30,520 bases of DNA from Deltaproteobacteria bacterium UBA5799 (GCA_002418185.1 DIDN01000151.1:1-30520), one strand, 5' to 3'. Shown: positions 8,637 to 16,392, numbered from the stretch's first letter. Notes: a model not told the origin generated them from the letters alone. Translations and numbers: made by a program.

Positions 8637-10241
8637 ATGGCTCGAACGGCTTTCCTGAAGCTTGCTCTTTTCGTCGTTTCCCTTTCCATTGCAGCATCCG
8701 TCCCTGCCCTTGCCCAGGAGCCCGGGCCGAGGCTTACCGACGCGGAATTCGCCAGGGCCAAGCAAGTTTACTTCGACAGGTGCGCCGGCTGCCACGGCAC
8801 GCTCAGGAAGGGGGCGACCGGGCCCAACCTGGAGCCGGAAAAGACCAGGGTGATACCCGTCGAATCGCTGGCGGTCATACTGGCCGAGGGCACCGCGGGA
8901 GGGATGCCCCCCTGGAAGGACATACTCACCGATGAGGAGATGGAGCTCGTATCCAAGTACCTCCACCTCGACCCGCCGCTTCCGCCGGAATGGAGCATGG
9001 ACCAGGTAAGGGAGTCCTGGAAGCTCGTGGTCCCGGTCGAGGAGAGGCCCGAAAACCCGCCCGACAGGGACTGGCAGAACTACTTCGGGGTCATACAGAG
9101 GGACGTGGGCAAGGTCAGCATAATAGACGGCGACACCAAGGAGGTCCTCTCCACCCTGGACACCGGGTTCGCGGTCCATATCCTCAGGACCTCGGCCTCT
9201 GGCAGGTACATGTACTCGATAGGACGCGACGGCAAGGCCACCATGATAGACCTCTGGATGGACCCGCCCGGCATAGTCGCGGAGATAAAGACCGGCATAG
9301 ACGCACGCTCGATCGACACGAGCAAGTACAAGGGCGAACTCGGCGATTTCACCGACACCTACGCCGTGGTCGGGAACTACTGGCCTCCCCATTACGTCAT
9401 AATGAAAGGCGACACACTCGAGCCGCTCAAGATCGTAAGCACCCGTGGCTACACCTACGACACGAACGAGTTCCACCCGGAGCCGAGGGTGGCGGCCATT
9501 GTCTCCTCCCACAACGCGCCCGAGTTCGTCCTGAACATAAAGGAGACCGGGATCGTCCTCCTCGTCGATTACAGCAAGCTCGACGCGGGCACCGTGACAG
9601 AGACGAAGATCAACGCCGAGAGGTTCCTCCACGACGGAGGCTGGGACTCCACCAAGCGATACTTCCTCGTTGCCGCGAACATGAGGAACAGGGTAGCCGC
9701 CATAGACACCCTCGAAAGGAAGCTTACCGCCCTCATAGAGACCGGGACCAAGCCCCACCCGGGAAGGGGCGCGAACTGGGTGGACCCCGAGTACGGCCCG
9801 GTCTGGGCCACGCCCCACATGGGCGAGCCCTTGGTGGCCGTGATAGGCACCGACCCTGAAGGGCACCCCGAGCACGCATGGAAGGTCGTAAGGAAGATAC
9901 CCGTTGCCGGAAACGGGCTTTTCATCAAGACCCACCCGGAGAGCGACAACATCTGGGTGGACAATATACTCAGCAAGGACGCGGAGGTAGCCCAGACGCT
10001 CACGGTATTCCGAAAAAGCGACATAACCGCCGAGCCGGTGGACCTCAGGCTCACCGATTACGGCAAGCTGGTGCACATGGAGTACAACAAGGCGGGCGAC
10101 GAGGTGTGGGTCTCTCTATGGGAAAGGGAGGGCGAGATAATTGTGATAGACGACAAGACACGGAAAATAAAGAATAGAATAAAGCTTGCCACCCCCACAG
10201 GGAAATTCAACGTCTATAATACGATGATGGACATCTATTAA
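8637..10241 (+). CDS. nirS: Cytochrome cd1 nitrite reductase
   Basis: A periplasmic homodimeric enzyme that reduces nitrite to nitric oxide in denitrification. ATG 8637 follows AAGGAGA and gives 534 residues; the longer frame from 8532 has no ribosome site. A signal peptide ends near ALA-26. The heme c domain follows, with CAGCH at 49-53 and a likely Met ligand in GGMPPW (Met90). The rest is the eight-bladed heme d1 propeller. GFAVH provides the probable proximal d1 ligand (about His181). SHNAPEF (His292) and RFLHDGG (His332) match the two distal active-site histidines of known NirS proteins. The C-terminus PTGKFNVYNTMMDIY is the NirS signature, which separates it from NirN and NirF. The gene is monocistronic: a GT-C gene lies upstream and a convergent gene downstream. 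Its heme d1 biosynthesis genes lie 1-6 kb away. Confidence 0.95.
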   Translation: MARTAFLKLALFVVSLSIAASVPALAQEPGPRLTDAEFARAKQVYFDRCAGCHGTLRKGATGPNLEPEKTRVIPVESLAVILAEGTAGGMPPWKDILTDEEMELVSKYLHLDPPLPPEWSMDQVRESWKLVVPVEERPENPPDRDWQNYFGVIQRDVGKVSIIDGDTKEVLSTLDTGFAVHILRTSASGRYMYSIGRDGKATMIDLWMDPPGIVAEIKTGIDARSIDTSKYKGELGDFTDTYAVVGNYWPPHYVIMKGDTLEPLKIVSTRGYTYDTNEFHPEPRVAAIVSSHNAPEFVLNIKETGIVLLVDYSKLDAGTVTETKINAERFLHDGGWDSTKRYFLVAANMRNRVAAIDTLERKLTALIETGTKPHPGRGANWVDPEYGPVWATPHMGEPLVAVIGTDPEGHPEHAWKVVRKIPVAGNGLFIKTHPESDNIWVDNILSKDAEVAQTLTVFRKSDITAEPVDLRLTDYGKLVHMEYNKAGDEVWVSLWEREGEIIVIDDKTRKIKNRIKLATPTGKFNVYNTMMDIY

Positions 10242-10265
10242 GGACGGTCTGGTTGTCCGTTTTCT

Positions 10266-10353
10266 GTCATTCTGAGGGGGCGTAAGCGACCGAACAATCT
10301 CGTGACTTTTTGATTCCCCCAAATACGAAATTTTTCGCTCTGCTCAGAATGAC
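10266..10353. repeat. Palindromic intergenic element after nirS
   Basis: Perfect 11-base inverted arms, GTCATTCTGAG (10266-10276) and CTCAGAATGAC (10343-10353), bracket 66 bases that include ACCGAACAATCTCGTGA. I recall short dispersed palindromes with these ends from many bacterial genomes. No coding capacity is apparent. Confidence 0.55.
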
Positions 10354-10388
10354 AACGGTTTGGGTATTAATCAGACCTTCGTTAAAAA

Positions 10389-10416
10389 AGGAGGGGGGCT
10401 TGCAAGCCCCCCTCCT
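10389..10416 (-). terminator. Strong intrinsic terminator
   Basis: A perfect 28-base palindrome centred on TTGCAA has C/G-only inner arms. Read on the minus strand it is followed by CTTTTTTAAC, a classic rho-independent terminator. It lies 36 bases past the stop of the small exported protein. On the plus strand the hairpin could also slow read-through from nirS, but no T run follows on that side. Confidence 0.8.
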
Positions 10417-10451
10417 AATTGCAACGACTCTCATGCGATGCGCCTGGCGCA

Positions 10452-10916
10452 TCACTCGCACGACGCCGGATAGGAAATGGCCGATCCTCCGAGGAGGTCC
10501 GCGTCGACATGGACGCAGTCTGCTTTCAATGCGCTGAACCTGCTCCTCTCCATTATCGCCGTATATCTTTCCGGGGTGTAACGGTCCTCAAGCGCGGCGA
10601 ATATGCTCTCCTGTAAATGAGTGCCCCTGTACGATACCGGGGCAGGAGCGGGGGCAGCGCCTTTGTCGCTTTCTTTCTTGTCCGGGGCAGAGCCCCCCGC
10701 GCTCTCGTCCCTTTCCTGCGGCGCGCTCTCGCGGGTGTCCTCCAGGGCCGAAACGAACCTCTCGAAGTTTGTGTAGGTCGTTTTATCCAGGTACGCGACC
10801 CGGACCTCCAGAGGTCCGTCCATTACCGCTCCGTTTCCCGATGCTGATGCCTGGGAGGCAAGCGAAACCGACGCGAATGCCGCCAGGGCAAACGATAAAA
10901 CCGTAATCCTTTTCAC
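10452..10916 (-). CDS. Small exported protein of unknown function inside the nir island
   Basis: 154 residues. The start is GTG at 10916 with a strong AAAGGAGG about 6 bases upstream. The first 25 residues (MKRITVLSFALAAF, ending SQASA) form a clear Sec signal peptide with an AxA cleavage site. The mature part has an N-terminal segment (GPLEVRVAYLDKTTY), a low-complexity linker rich in Asp, Glu, Lys, Ala and Pro (about residues 60-93), then a helical C-terminal part with RYTPERYTAIMERSRF and two cysteines, one in DCVHVDADL and one in the final PASCE. They could form a disulfide. I recognise no family. It has its own promoter and terminator and sits between nirS and nirN, so a role with periplasmic nitrite or NO is possible but unproven. 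Confidence 0.75.
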   Translation of the reverse strand: MKRITVLSFALAAFASVSLASQASASGNGAVMDGPLEVRVAYLDKTTYTNFERFVSALEDTRESAPQERDESAGGSAPDKKESDKGAAPAPAPVSYRGTHLQESIFAALEDRYTPERYTAIMERSRFSALKADCVHVDADLLGGSAISYPASCE

Positions 10917-10932
10917 TTCTGCCTCCTTTCTC

Positions 10933-10977
10933 GCGGCATGCTCCTACGCAAAAGAATGCCGCGCCCCGGACCGGGGC
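10933..10977 (-). other. Structured leader of the small exported protein
   Basis: Two adjacent inverted repeats lie in the 5' leader: GCGGCAT (10933-10939) with ATGCCGC (10956-10962), and GCCCCGG-A-CCGGGGC (10963-10977). They lie between the promoter and the ribosome site. They could form tandem hairpins in the mRNA; no riboswitch class is recognised. Confidence 0.4.
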
Positions 10978-11045
10978 ATCTCAAGATTACTTCACAAGAT
11001 TTGGTGGTGATCGCAAGAGAGAGAAGCGCGCTGCAGGAGGGTAGA

Positions 11046-11075
11046 GCTATACTACGAAAGATGCGCCTTTGTCAA
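11046..11075 (-). promoter_or_regulatory. Promoter of the small exported protein
   Basis: On the minus strand a perfect TTGACA (11070-11075) is followed after 18 bases by TATAGC (11046-11051). The predicted start near 11039 gives a leader of about 120 bases. The promoter lies just past the end of nirN, so this gene can be transcribed independently of nirN. Confidence 0.5.
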
Positions 11076-11121
11076 GGCTGGAATAGGAAAAGGTGCGAAA
11101 ACAGCGGAGAAATAGAGGTTT

Positions 11122-12534
11122 TCAAAACCTCCTGTTCGCGGCGTTGTACTTGCCGAGAGGCCTCTTGAAGGGGACTGTCTTTCGGGGCTCAAGGCTCCGG
11201 GAGTCGTAGATTACAACCTTCCCGTCGTCCTCCGGGACGCTTACGAGCGCATAGGCCCCGTCCCTCGTGAACTCTATGTGCATGGCCTTTTTCCCGGGCT
11301 CCGGCACCACCTCGCCGGTAATGGTTAACGTCCTCTTATCCATGAGCTGGACCGTGTCCGTACCGGTGTCGACCCAGACGTGCGGGACATTCTCGTGAGT
11401 GCGCGCGAAAAAGCCCGGCCCCTTCACCCTGATTGCGGCCTCAAGCTCCCAGTCCCCGAGCCTCAAAACGCTCAAGACCGGCTCGCCTATGTGCGGGAAC
11501 GCGGCGAAAGTAGCGCCGTCTCTCTCCCAGAAAGCCGCTGAGGCGAGGTGCGGCATGCCGGAAGGCATGGCAAGCTCCTTTACGGCCTTTTTTTCCCTCA
11601 GGTCAAGGACCCATAGCTTCCCGCTCCCTCTCGATGTTGCGACCATGTATCTTCCCTGGGGCTCGATGAAGAAATCCGTAACGGGCGCCCCGGTCTCCAT
11701 GAAAGTCTCTTCAAGCGTAATGTCGTCTATAATGAAAAGGCCTGCCCTGTCCCTTGCGGCAGCCACGAACCTTCGCCCTTCTCTCAAGGCGTAGACAGAG
11801 CTTATCGCCCCGGAATCCCGGAAAGTCTTCAACGGCTCAAGGCTCTCGGCGTCGAGGACCACGAGCCCTGCCGGGAGGAGCGAGGCGACCGCCACCTTTT
11901 TCCCGTCAGCCGAGACCGCCAGGTTCCTCGCGCTTATGCCCGCCCGGATCCTCCCTGCCTCCATGAGGTTCAGGAGGTCGTATTTTATGACCCAGCCGTC
12001 CCTTGACGATATGAAGGCGTGCTCCAGGCCGGGGACGAACTTCGGCCCGCCGTGCACGGCCCCGGCCTTTACGCTCCCCACGAGCTTGAAGCTAACGCCG
12101 TCCATGAAATGCACTATGCCGCTGCCAGCCTCGACTACCATGAAGAGCTCCTCCCTGTTGTGGCCAGGCCCGGGCCCTGCCGCGGCGCTTGCCCGGTCGG
12201 ATACGGCGCGCGTAGAGAGCATTTCGCTTAGGCCCCACTCAGGGGCCTTTGCCGGAGACTTTATGAAGCGGACGGCGTCGAGCACCTCCTTTTCCGAAAG
12301 GACGCCCTTGAATGCGGGCATGTTCGTCGCCTCGATCCCGTCCCTGATGATCGACGCGAGCCGTGCATCGTCTTTGGCGCCGAGGTACTCGGGTATGAGG
12401 GGCGGGCCCGTTAAGCCGTGCCTTTCCGGGTGGTGGCATGAGGCGCAGTGCCTGAGGTAAAGGGATTCTGCACCGGCCAGGGCGCTTCCCGACAGCAGCG
12501 ACAGCGCGATTATGGCTGTGAAGGAGGTCCTCAT
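11122..12534 (-). CDS. nirN: Dihydro-heme d1 dehydrogenase NirN
   Basis: A periplasmic c-type cytochrome that catalyses the last step of heme d1 synthesis, forming the acrylate double bond from dihydro-heme d1. ATG 12534 overlaps the stop of the upstream gene as ATGA, so the two are translationally coupled; the longer frame from 12633 is inside that gene. 470 residues: a signal peptide (to about GSALAGA), heme c site CASCH at 30-34, a possible Met ligand in NMPAFKG, then a d1-type propeller. It resembles NirS in layout but lacks NirS signatures, and ends with RPLGKYNAANRRF, the NirN/NirF-type tail rather than FNVYNTM. The attached cytochrome domain separates it from NirF. It lies third in the ahbA-ahbB-nirN operon. 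Confidence 0.85.
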   Translation of the reverse strand: MRTSFTAIIALSLLSGSALAGAESLYLRHCASCHHPERHGLTGPPLIPEYLGAKDDARLASIIRDGIEATNMPAFKGVLSEKEVLDAVRFIKSPAKAPEWGLSEMLSTRAVSDRASAAAGPGPGHNREELFMVVEAGSGIVHFMDGVSFKLVGSVKAGAVHGGPKFVPGLEHAFISSRDGWVIKYDLLNLMEAGRIRAGISARNLAVSADGKKVAVASLLPAGLVVLDAESLEPLKTFRDSGAISSVYALREGRRFVAAARDRAGLFIIDDITLEETFMETGAPVTDFFIEPQGRYMVATSRGSGKLWVLDLREKKAVKELAMPSGMPHLASAAFWERDGATFAAFPHIGEPVLSVLRLGDWELEAAIRVKGPGFFARTHENVPHVWVDTGTDTVQLMDKRTLTITGEVVPEPGKKAMHIEFTRDGAYALVSVPEDDGKVVIYDSRSLEPRKTVPFKRPLGKYNAANRRF

Positions 12535-13040
12535 GCTTTTGAGCTGCCTGCAAGCTCCGGCCAATAGTTCATGAAATACGAAGGGGAGCTTTTTTTGAAT
12601 TCCCTCAGGGTATGAAGGGCCTTCCATCGGCACGCCCCGGCACTTTCCGCCAGCTCGGCCATTACTGCCTCGAGGTCTTCGTCCGAATTCCCGTGCACCA
12701 TTGTGTAGAGGTTGAAGGGGAAACCCTCGAACCTGGGCCTTATGTAGCAGTGGCTTACCCTCGGGTGGCCGGCAAGGGCTGCCCCGGCCCGCTCCGCATC
12801 CTTGTCGTCCACATCCCAGACCACCATCGCATTATTCCTGAACCCCGCGTTCCCGGGGGTAAGCGCGGCCCCGAACCTCCTTATGACCCCTCGGTCGAGG
12901 AGGAGCGCCGAGCGCTCAAGGACCTCGTCCACGCTCCAGCCGAGCCTGAGGGCGGCCCCGTGGAAAGGCCTGGCCGTAAGGAAGAGGCCCTCGACCTGAA
13001 GGACCCTTACAAGCGCTATGTCCCTGGGGTCGCTTATCAT
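12531..13040 (-). CDS. ahbB: Siroheme decarboxylase subunit, AhbB/NirL-type
   Basis: Lrp/AsnC-fold enzyme subunit. With its partner it removes two acetate carboxyls from siroheme to give 12,18-didecarboxysiroheme, an intermediate of heme d1 and of the alternative heme pathway. 169 residues, with a winged-helix N-terminal half (VDEVLERSALLLDRGVIRRF) and a ferredoxin-like C-terminal half. AMVVWDV, RVSHCYIRPRFEGFPFNLYTMVHG and TLREFKKSSPSYF match the AhbB side of the family. The start overlaps the previous stop as ATGA and its own stop overlaps the nirN start, so the three genes are tightly coupled. It could equally be named nirL or nirH. It is a metabolic enzyme despite its regulator-like fold. 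Confidence 0.85.
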   Translation of the reverse strand: MISDPRDIALVRVLQVEGLFLTARPFHGAALRLGWSVDEVLERSALLLDRGVIRRFGAALTPGNAGFRNNAMVVWDVDDKDAERAGAALAGHPRVSHCYIRPRFEGFPFNLYTMVHGNSDEDLEAVMAELAESAGACRWKALHTLREFKKSSPSYFMNYWPELAGSSKA

Positions 13041-13501
13041 TCCACCTTGAGGTCCACCTTGACCTTGAACATCTTCTTTGCAGGGAGGTTATGCACCCGG
13101 TCTATCCCGGCCCTTTCGCGTATGTCCGAGACGACCTCGCATATGGCCTCTTTCGAAGAGGCTATCACCGTAAACCAGAGGTTCGGGACCCCGTCCCGCT
13201 GGTAGTTGTGCGTGACCTCGGGCCGGGAATTTATTACCGATGCGACGTGCTCAATCCTCTCCTCGGGCACGTGTGCCGCGCAGAGCGTGGACGAAGAGCC
13301 CATCTTTCGGGCATCGAAGAACGGCCCCACCTTGCGGACGACCCCGGCCTCGACGAGCCGCCTGACCCTCGAGAGCGCCTCGTCTCCGGAGACTCCCACT
13401 CTTCCGCCAAGCTCATCATAGGGCTCTGCCTTGAGCGGAAAACCGCCCTGTATGATGTTAAGGATCTCCTTATCGACGCCGTCGAGCATATGTTTCGACA
13501 T
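13037..13501 (-). CDS. ahbA: Siroheme decarboxylase subunit, AhbA/NirD-type
   Basis: First gene of the minus-strand heme d1 operon, 154 residues. ATG 13501 follows GGGGAGG. The N-terminal DKEILNIIQGGFPL and RVRRLVEAGVVRKVGPFFDAR are the Lrp-like helix-turn-helix and linker of siroheme decarboxylases. VTHNYQRDGVPNLWFTVIA carries the conserved His and Tyr/Arg of the porphyrin site, and LPAKKMFKVKVDL closes the domain. The pattern is closer to AhbA/NirD than to the downstream AhbB-like protein, and the two presumably form a heterodimer. Two separate genes are found here, rather than the fused NirDL or the four-gene nirDLGH set of Pseudomonas. Confidence 0.85.
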   Translation of the reverse strand: MSKHMLDGVDKEILNIIQGGFPLKAEPYDELGGRVGVSGDEALSRVRRLVEAGVVRKVGPFFDARKMGSSSTLCAAHVPEERIEHVASVINSRPEVTHNYQRDGVPNLWFTVIASSKEAICEVVSDIRERAGIDRVHNLPAKKMFKVKVDLKVE

Positions 13502-13524
13502 TGGGCCTCCCCTGAGCTAAGGAG

Positions 13525-13553
13525 AGTAGAACACCACATACGCGGCCTGTCAA
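13525..13553 (-). promoter_or_regulatory. Promoter of the ahbA-ahbB-nirN operon
   Basis: On the minus strand a perfect TTGACA (13548-13553) is followed after 17 bases by TCTACT (13525-13530). Transcription would start near 13518, about 17 bases before the ahbA ATG, leaving room for its GGGGAGG ribosome site. The divergent nirJ gene shares this 139-base gap, but I could not define its own promoter. Confidence 0.55.
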
Positions 13554-13640
13554 CCGGAGCGGCCCGTGCGGATCCCCTTTTTTCTGCTATGCTGACTATA
13601 TCCGGACTTGAAAAAAGAACGAAAACCTTTGGGGGCGGTC

Positions 13641-14801
13641 ATGCTTTCAGTATCAGGGCTCCTTTCGGGAAAGGCAACCTGCCTTAAAAGCCAGACGGAA
13701 AGGCTACGCTATTCGCGGGAGCCCAGGCCGGTGGTCGTCTGGAACCTGACCCGGAGCTGCACCCTGAGGTGCATGCACTGCTACAACGATTCCCGGGACA
13801 GGGCATTCGACGGAGAGCTTACGACTGCCGAGGCGGCCACGGTCATCGATGGACTTTCGGCCTTCGGCGTGCCGGCGCTCATCTTCTCAGGCGGGGACCC
13901 GCTTACGAGAGACGATATCTTTACGCTTTCCGGACACGCGGTCTCAAAAGGAGTGCGGGCCGTCCTCTCGACCAGCGGGGTACTCATAGACAAGGCTGCC
14001 GCTAAAAACATCAAGAACGCCGGCTTCTCATATGCCGGAGTGAGCATCGAAGGCGGCGAAGAGACGAACGACATGCTCCGGGGCTCAAAGGGGGGCTTCA
14101 AAAGGGCCCTGGAGGGGATAAGGCGCTTGAAGGACCTGAACGTACCCGCCGGAGTCCGCATGACGCTCAACAGGAGCAATGCCAGGGAGCTCCCCTTCGT
14201 CTTCGACCTGATTGAAAGGGAAGGGCTCGAAAGGGGGTACTTCGCGCACCTCGTCTATTCCGGCAGGGGCGGGGCCTTTTCCGGGGAAGACCTCGGATAT
14301 GCCGAGACCAGGGCGGCGCTCGATTATATCTTCGAGCGCGCGGCAGGGTTTATCGGAAAGGGCGTTAATAAGGAGATCGTCACCGGCAGCAACGACGCCG
14401 ACGGGGCCTACCTGTACCTCAAGCTCAGGGAGAGCGACCGGGAAAAGGCTGAAGCCGTACGCGGGATCCTTTCCGGAAGGGGCGGGAACACGGCAGGCGT
14501 CAGCGTCGCCTGCATAGACAACCTTGGCATGGTGCACGCGGACCAGTTCTGGCCCGGCCATCCGCTCGGGAGCGTAAGGGAGCGCCCCTTTGCCGAGATA
14601 TGGAAGGGGCCGGAGCCGCTCCTTGACGCGTTGAGGGACAGGAAGGCGTTCATAAAGGGCCGTTGCCGATGGTGCTCCTTCTTCGATGTCTGCGGCGGGA
14701 ACAGCAGGGCGAGGGCCGCGTCCGCATACGGCGATTTCTGGGCAGAGGACCCGGCCTGCTATCTCTCCGACGAGGAGATAGGGATAGGGCTCGGCAGATA
14801 A
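13641..14801 (+). CDS. nirJ: Radical SAM heme d1 biosynthesis enzyme NirJ
   Basis: A cytoplasmic radical SAM enzyme that removes the propionate side chains at C3 and C8 of didecarboxysiroheme on the way to heme d1. ATG 13641 is preferred over an in-frame TTG at 13608 because it has a G-rich site upstream; this gives 386 residues, normal for NirJ. The radical SAM cluster motif CTLRCMHC has Cys40, Cys44 and Cys47. IFSGGDPL is the conserved GGE-like motif. The C-terminal half has VACIDNLGMVHADQFWPGH and CRWCSFFDVCGGNSRARA, the SPASM-like cysteines that bind a second iron-sulfur cluster. nirF follows after 10 bases. Confidence 0.92.
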   Translation: MLSVSGLLSGKATCLKSQTERLRYSREPRPVVVWNLTRSCTLRCMHCYNDSRDRAFDGELTTAEAATVIDGLSAFGVPALIFSGGDPLTRDDIFTLSGHAVSKGVRAVLSTSGVLIDKAAAKNIKNAGFSYAGVSIEGGEETNDMLRGSKGGFKRALEGIRRLKDLNVPAGVRMTLNRSNARELPFVFDLIEREGLERGYFAHLVYSGRGGAFSGEDLGYAETRAALDYIFERAAGFIGKGVNKEIVTGSNDADGAYLYLKLRESDREKAEAVRGILSGRGGNTAGVSVACIDNLGMVHADQFWPGHPLGSVRERPFAEIWKGPEPLLDALRDRKAFIKGRCRWCSFFDVCGGNSRARAASAYGDFWAEDPACYLSDEEIGIGLGR

Positions 14802-14811
14802 AGGAGGCTAA

Positions 14812-16044
14812 ATGGCGGGATATGCCGGAAGTATGACCTGGGTTCTGGTCTTGCTGCTTGCGGGCGCAGGAGGGGCCTTTGCGGGGGAGAGCGCAAGGAA
14901 GGTCTACGGGACCGCGGCCCTCATGGTGGTGGTAGAAAGGGAGGACGGCAGGGTCGCAGTCATCGATTCCGTTGAGCACGAGCTCATAGGGAGGGTAGCC
15001 GGGCTCGGGGACCTGAGGCACGCCTCTATCGTATTTTCAAGGGACGCCAGGTTCGCGTTCGTGGCGGCAAGGGACGGCACGATAAGCAAGATAGACCTGC
15101 TGGGGATGAATGTAGCCGCGCAGAACAAGGCGGGCGACCGCTCGATCGGCATAGCCATATCCAGGGACAACATGTACATAATGGTCTGCAACTACGAGCC
15201 GGGCGGGGCCGTCGTAATGGACTCCGCGACCCTTGAAGTGGTAAAGGAAATTCCGGCGGAGTTCACTCGCCCGGACGGGAGCAAGTCCAGGGCGAGGACC
15301 GTCGGCCCGCTCGATACCGCCGACAACCTCATGATATTCGCCCTCATGGAAGGGAACGCGGTCTGGGTGGTGGACATGAGGCAGGAAGGGTTCCCGGCCG
15401 TAAGGAAATTCGAGGATGTGGGCGACACCCCCTACGACCAGCTCATAACTCCTGACGGCAGGCATTATATAGTCGGACTCCTCAATTCCGACTGGATGGG
15501 GCTCCTCGATACCTGGAAGCTCGACGGGATGAAAAGGATAGACGTGCGCGAGAGGAAAACAGCGCTAAAAAAGGAAGGCGAGAAGGTACCGCTGCACCAC
15601 ATACCGCATTTCGAGTCGTGGGCCATAGCCGGGAGGCTCGCCTTTGTGCCGGCCTTTGCCGAAAAGAGGGTGATAGTCTACGAGACGGACGGCTGGACGG
15701 TGGTGAAATCCATACCCGTCTCGGGCACGCCGCTTTTCGTGGTGGCGCGGCCCGGAGGAAGGGAGATCTGGGTCGACAACGTCGGCGAGCCCGGGGGCCC
15801 GGGGGAAAGGCTCGTAGAGGTCATCGACGTCGAGCGGCTCGAAGTAAAGAAGACCATCGATGCCGGAAAGGGGGCCATACACCCGCAGTTCACGCCCAAG
15901 GGCGAATCAGTCTACATCTCCGTCCAGGGCGAGGACAGGATAGCCGTCTACGACGCAGACAGCTACACGCTCGTAAAGGATTTTCCGGCAAAGAGGCCCT
16001 CGGGGATATTCTCGTCCGACAGGGCCTCGAAGTTCGGCCTGTGA
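14812..16044 (+). CDS. nirF: Heme d1 biosynthesis protein NirF
   Basis: A periplasmic d1-binding propeller protein needed for heme d1 synthesis between the NirJ and NirN steps; its exact reaction is still debated. 410 residues, with a strong AAGGAGG before the ATG. The first 25 residues form a signal peptide (MTWVLVLLLAGAGGAFAG) with no lipobox cysteine, so a soluble periplasmic protein is expected. There is no CxxCH, which distinguishes it from NirN and NirS. Repeated blade motifs (VAVIDS, KIDLLG, VVMDSATLEVV, VIVYETDG) fit the propeller. The C-terminus KRPSGIFSSDRASKFGL is the NirF-type ending. It is co-transcribed with nirJ. Confidence 0.9.
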   Translation: MAGYAGSMTWVLVLLLAGAGGAFAGESARKVYGTAALMVVVEREDGRVAVIDSVEHELIGRVAGLGDLRHASIVFSRDARFAFVAARDGTISKIDLLGMNVAAQNKAGDRSIGIAISRDNMYIMVCNYEPGGAVVMDSATLEVVKEIPAEFTRPDGSKSRARTVGPLDTADNLMIFALMEGNAVWVVDMRQEGFPAVRKFEDVGDTPYDQLITPDGRHYIVGLLNSDWMGLLDTWKLDGMKRIDVRERKTALKKEGEKVPLHHIPHFESWAIAGRLAFVPAFAEKRVIVYETDGWTVVKSIPVSGTPLFVVARPGGREIWVDNVGEPGGPGERLVEVIDVERLEVKKTIDAGKGAIHPQFTPKGESVYISVQGEDRIAVYDADSYTLVKDFPAKRPSGIFSSDRASKFGL

Positions 16045-16051
16045 CAGGGGG

Positions 16052-16080
16052 TTCAAATTTCGAGACGCGGATGTTATAAT
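16052..16080 (+). promoter_or_regulatory. Promoter of the zinc-ribbon-like gene, placed for a leaderless mRNA
   Basis: TTCAAA (16052-16057) and a perfect TATAAT (16075-16080) are 17 bases apart. Only 7 bases separate the -10 box from the ATG at 16088, so transcription should begin at or beside the start codon. No ribosome site precedes the ATG. Confidence 0.6.
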
Positions 16081-16087
16081 ACCGGAC

Positions 16088-16363
16088 ATGGCACAGTGCT
16101 TCCACTGCAAAAAGGCCATAGAGGCCAGGTACAGGCCCGGCAGGGGCGAGGCATGCCCGGTCTGCGGCTCGGATCTCCTCGTCTGCCTGAATTGCAGGTT
16201 CTACGACCCGGCCTCCTATAACGAATGCCGGGAGCCTGCCGCCGAAAGGGTGCTCGACAAGGAAAAGGCCAACTTCTGCGAGTATTTCGAGTTCAGGGAG
16301 GCAAAAGGGAGCGGCAAGGCTATAGACCCGGTCGAGGAATTAAAGAAGCTCTTCAAGTCCTGA
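16088..16363 (+). CDS. Small Cys-rich protein, probable double zinc ribbon
   Basis: 91 residues with eight cysteines: CFHC (4 and 7), CPVC (23 and 26), CLNC (33 and 36), then Cys47 and Cys64. Three CxxC pairs and two single cysteines could hold two zinc ions. The tail (DPVEELKKLFKS) is a short charged helix. There is no signal peptide, so it is cytosolic. I recognise the general zinc-ribbon look but no named family. It starts 43 bases after nirF but has its own promoter, so a link to denitrification is not implied. A scaffold or RNA/protein-binding role is possible; no function is assigned. Confidence 0.75.
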   Translation: MAQCFHCKKAIEARYRPGRGEACPVCGSDLLVCLNCRFYDPASYNECREPAAERVLDKEKANFCEYFEFREAKGSGKAIDPVEELKKLFKS

Positions 16364-16392
16364 GCGCGCAACCCGGGAAACCGGTCGACCAA

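Noticed and set aside
8607..10076. 489-codon minus-strand open frame opposite nirS
   Set aside because: NirS is certain from motifs over its full length; the antisense frame is a composition artefact with no recognisable domain.
11122..12534. A second nitrite reductase
   Set aside because: It has a heme c and propeller layout like NirS but lacks the paired distal-His blocks (SHxxPEF, RFLHDGG) and the FNVYNTM tail; it fits NirN.
12531..13501. Two Lrp/AsnC-type transcription regulators
   Set aside because: The fold looks like Lrp, but the His/Arg/Tyr pattern, the coupling to nirN and the divergent nirJ-nirF identify siroheme decarboxylase subunits.
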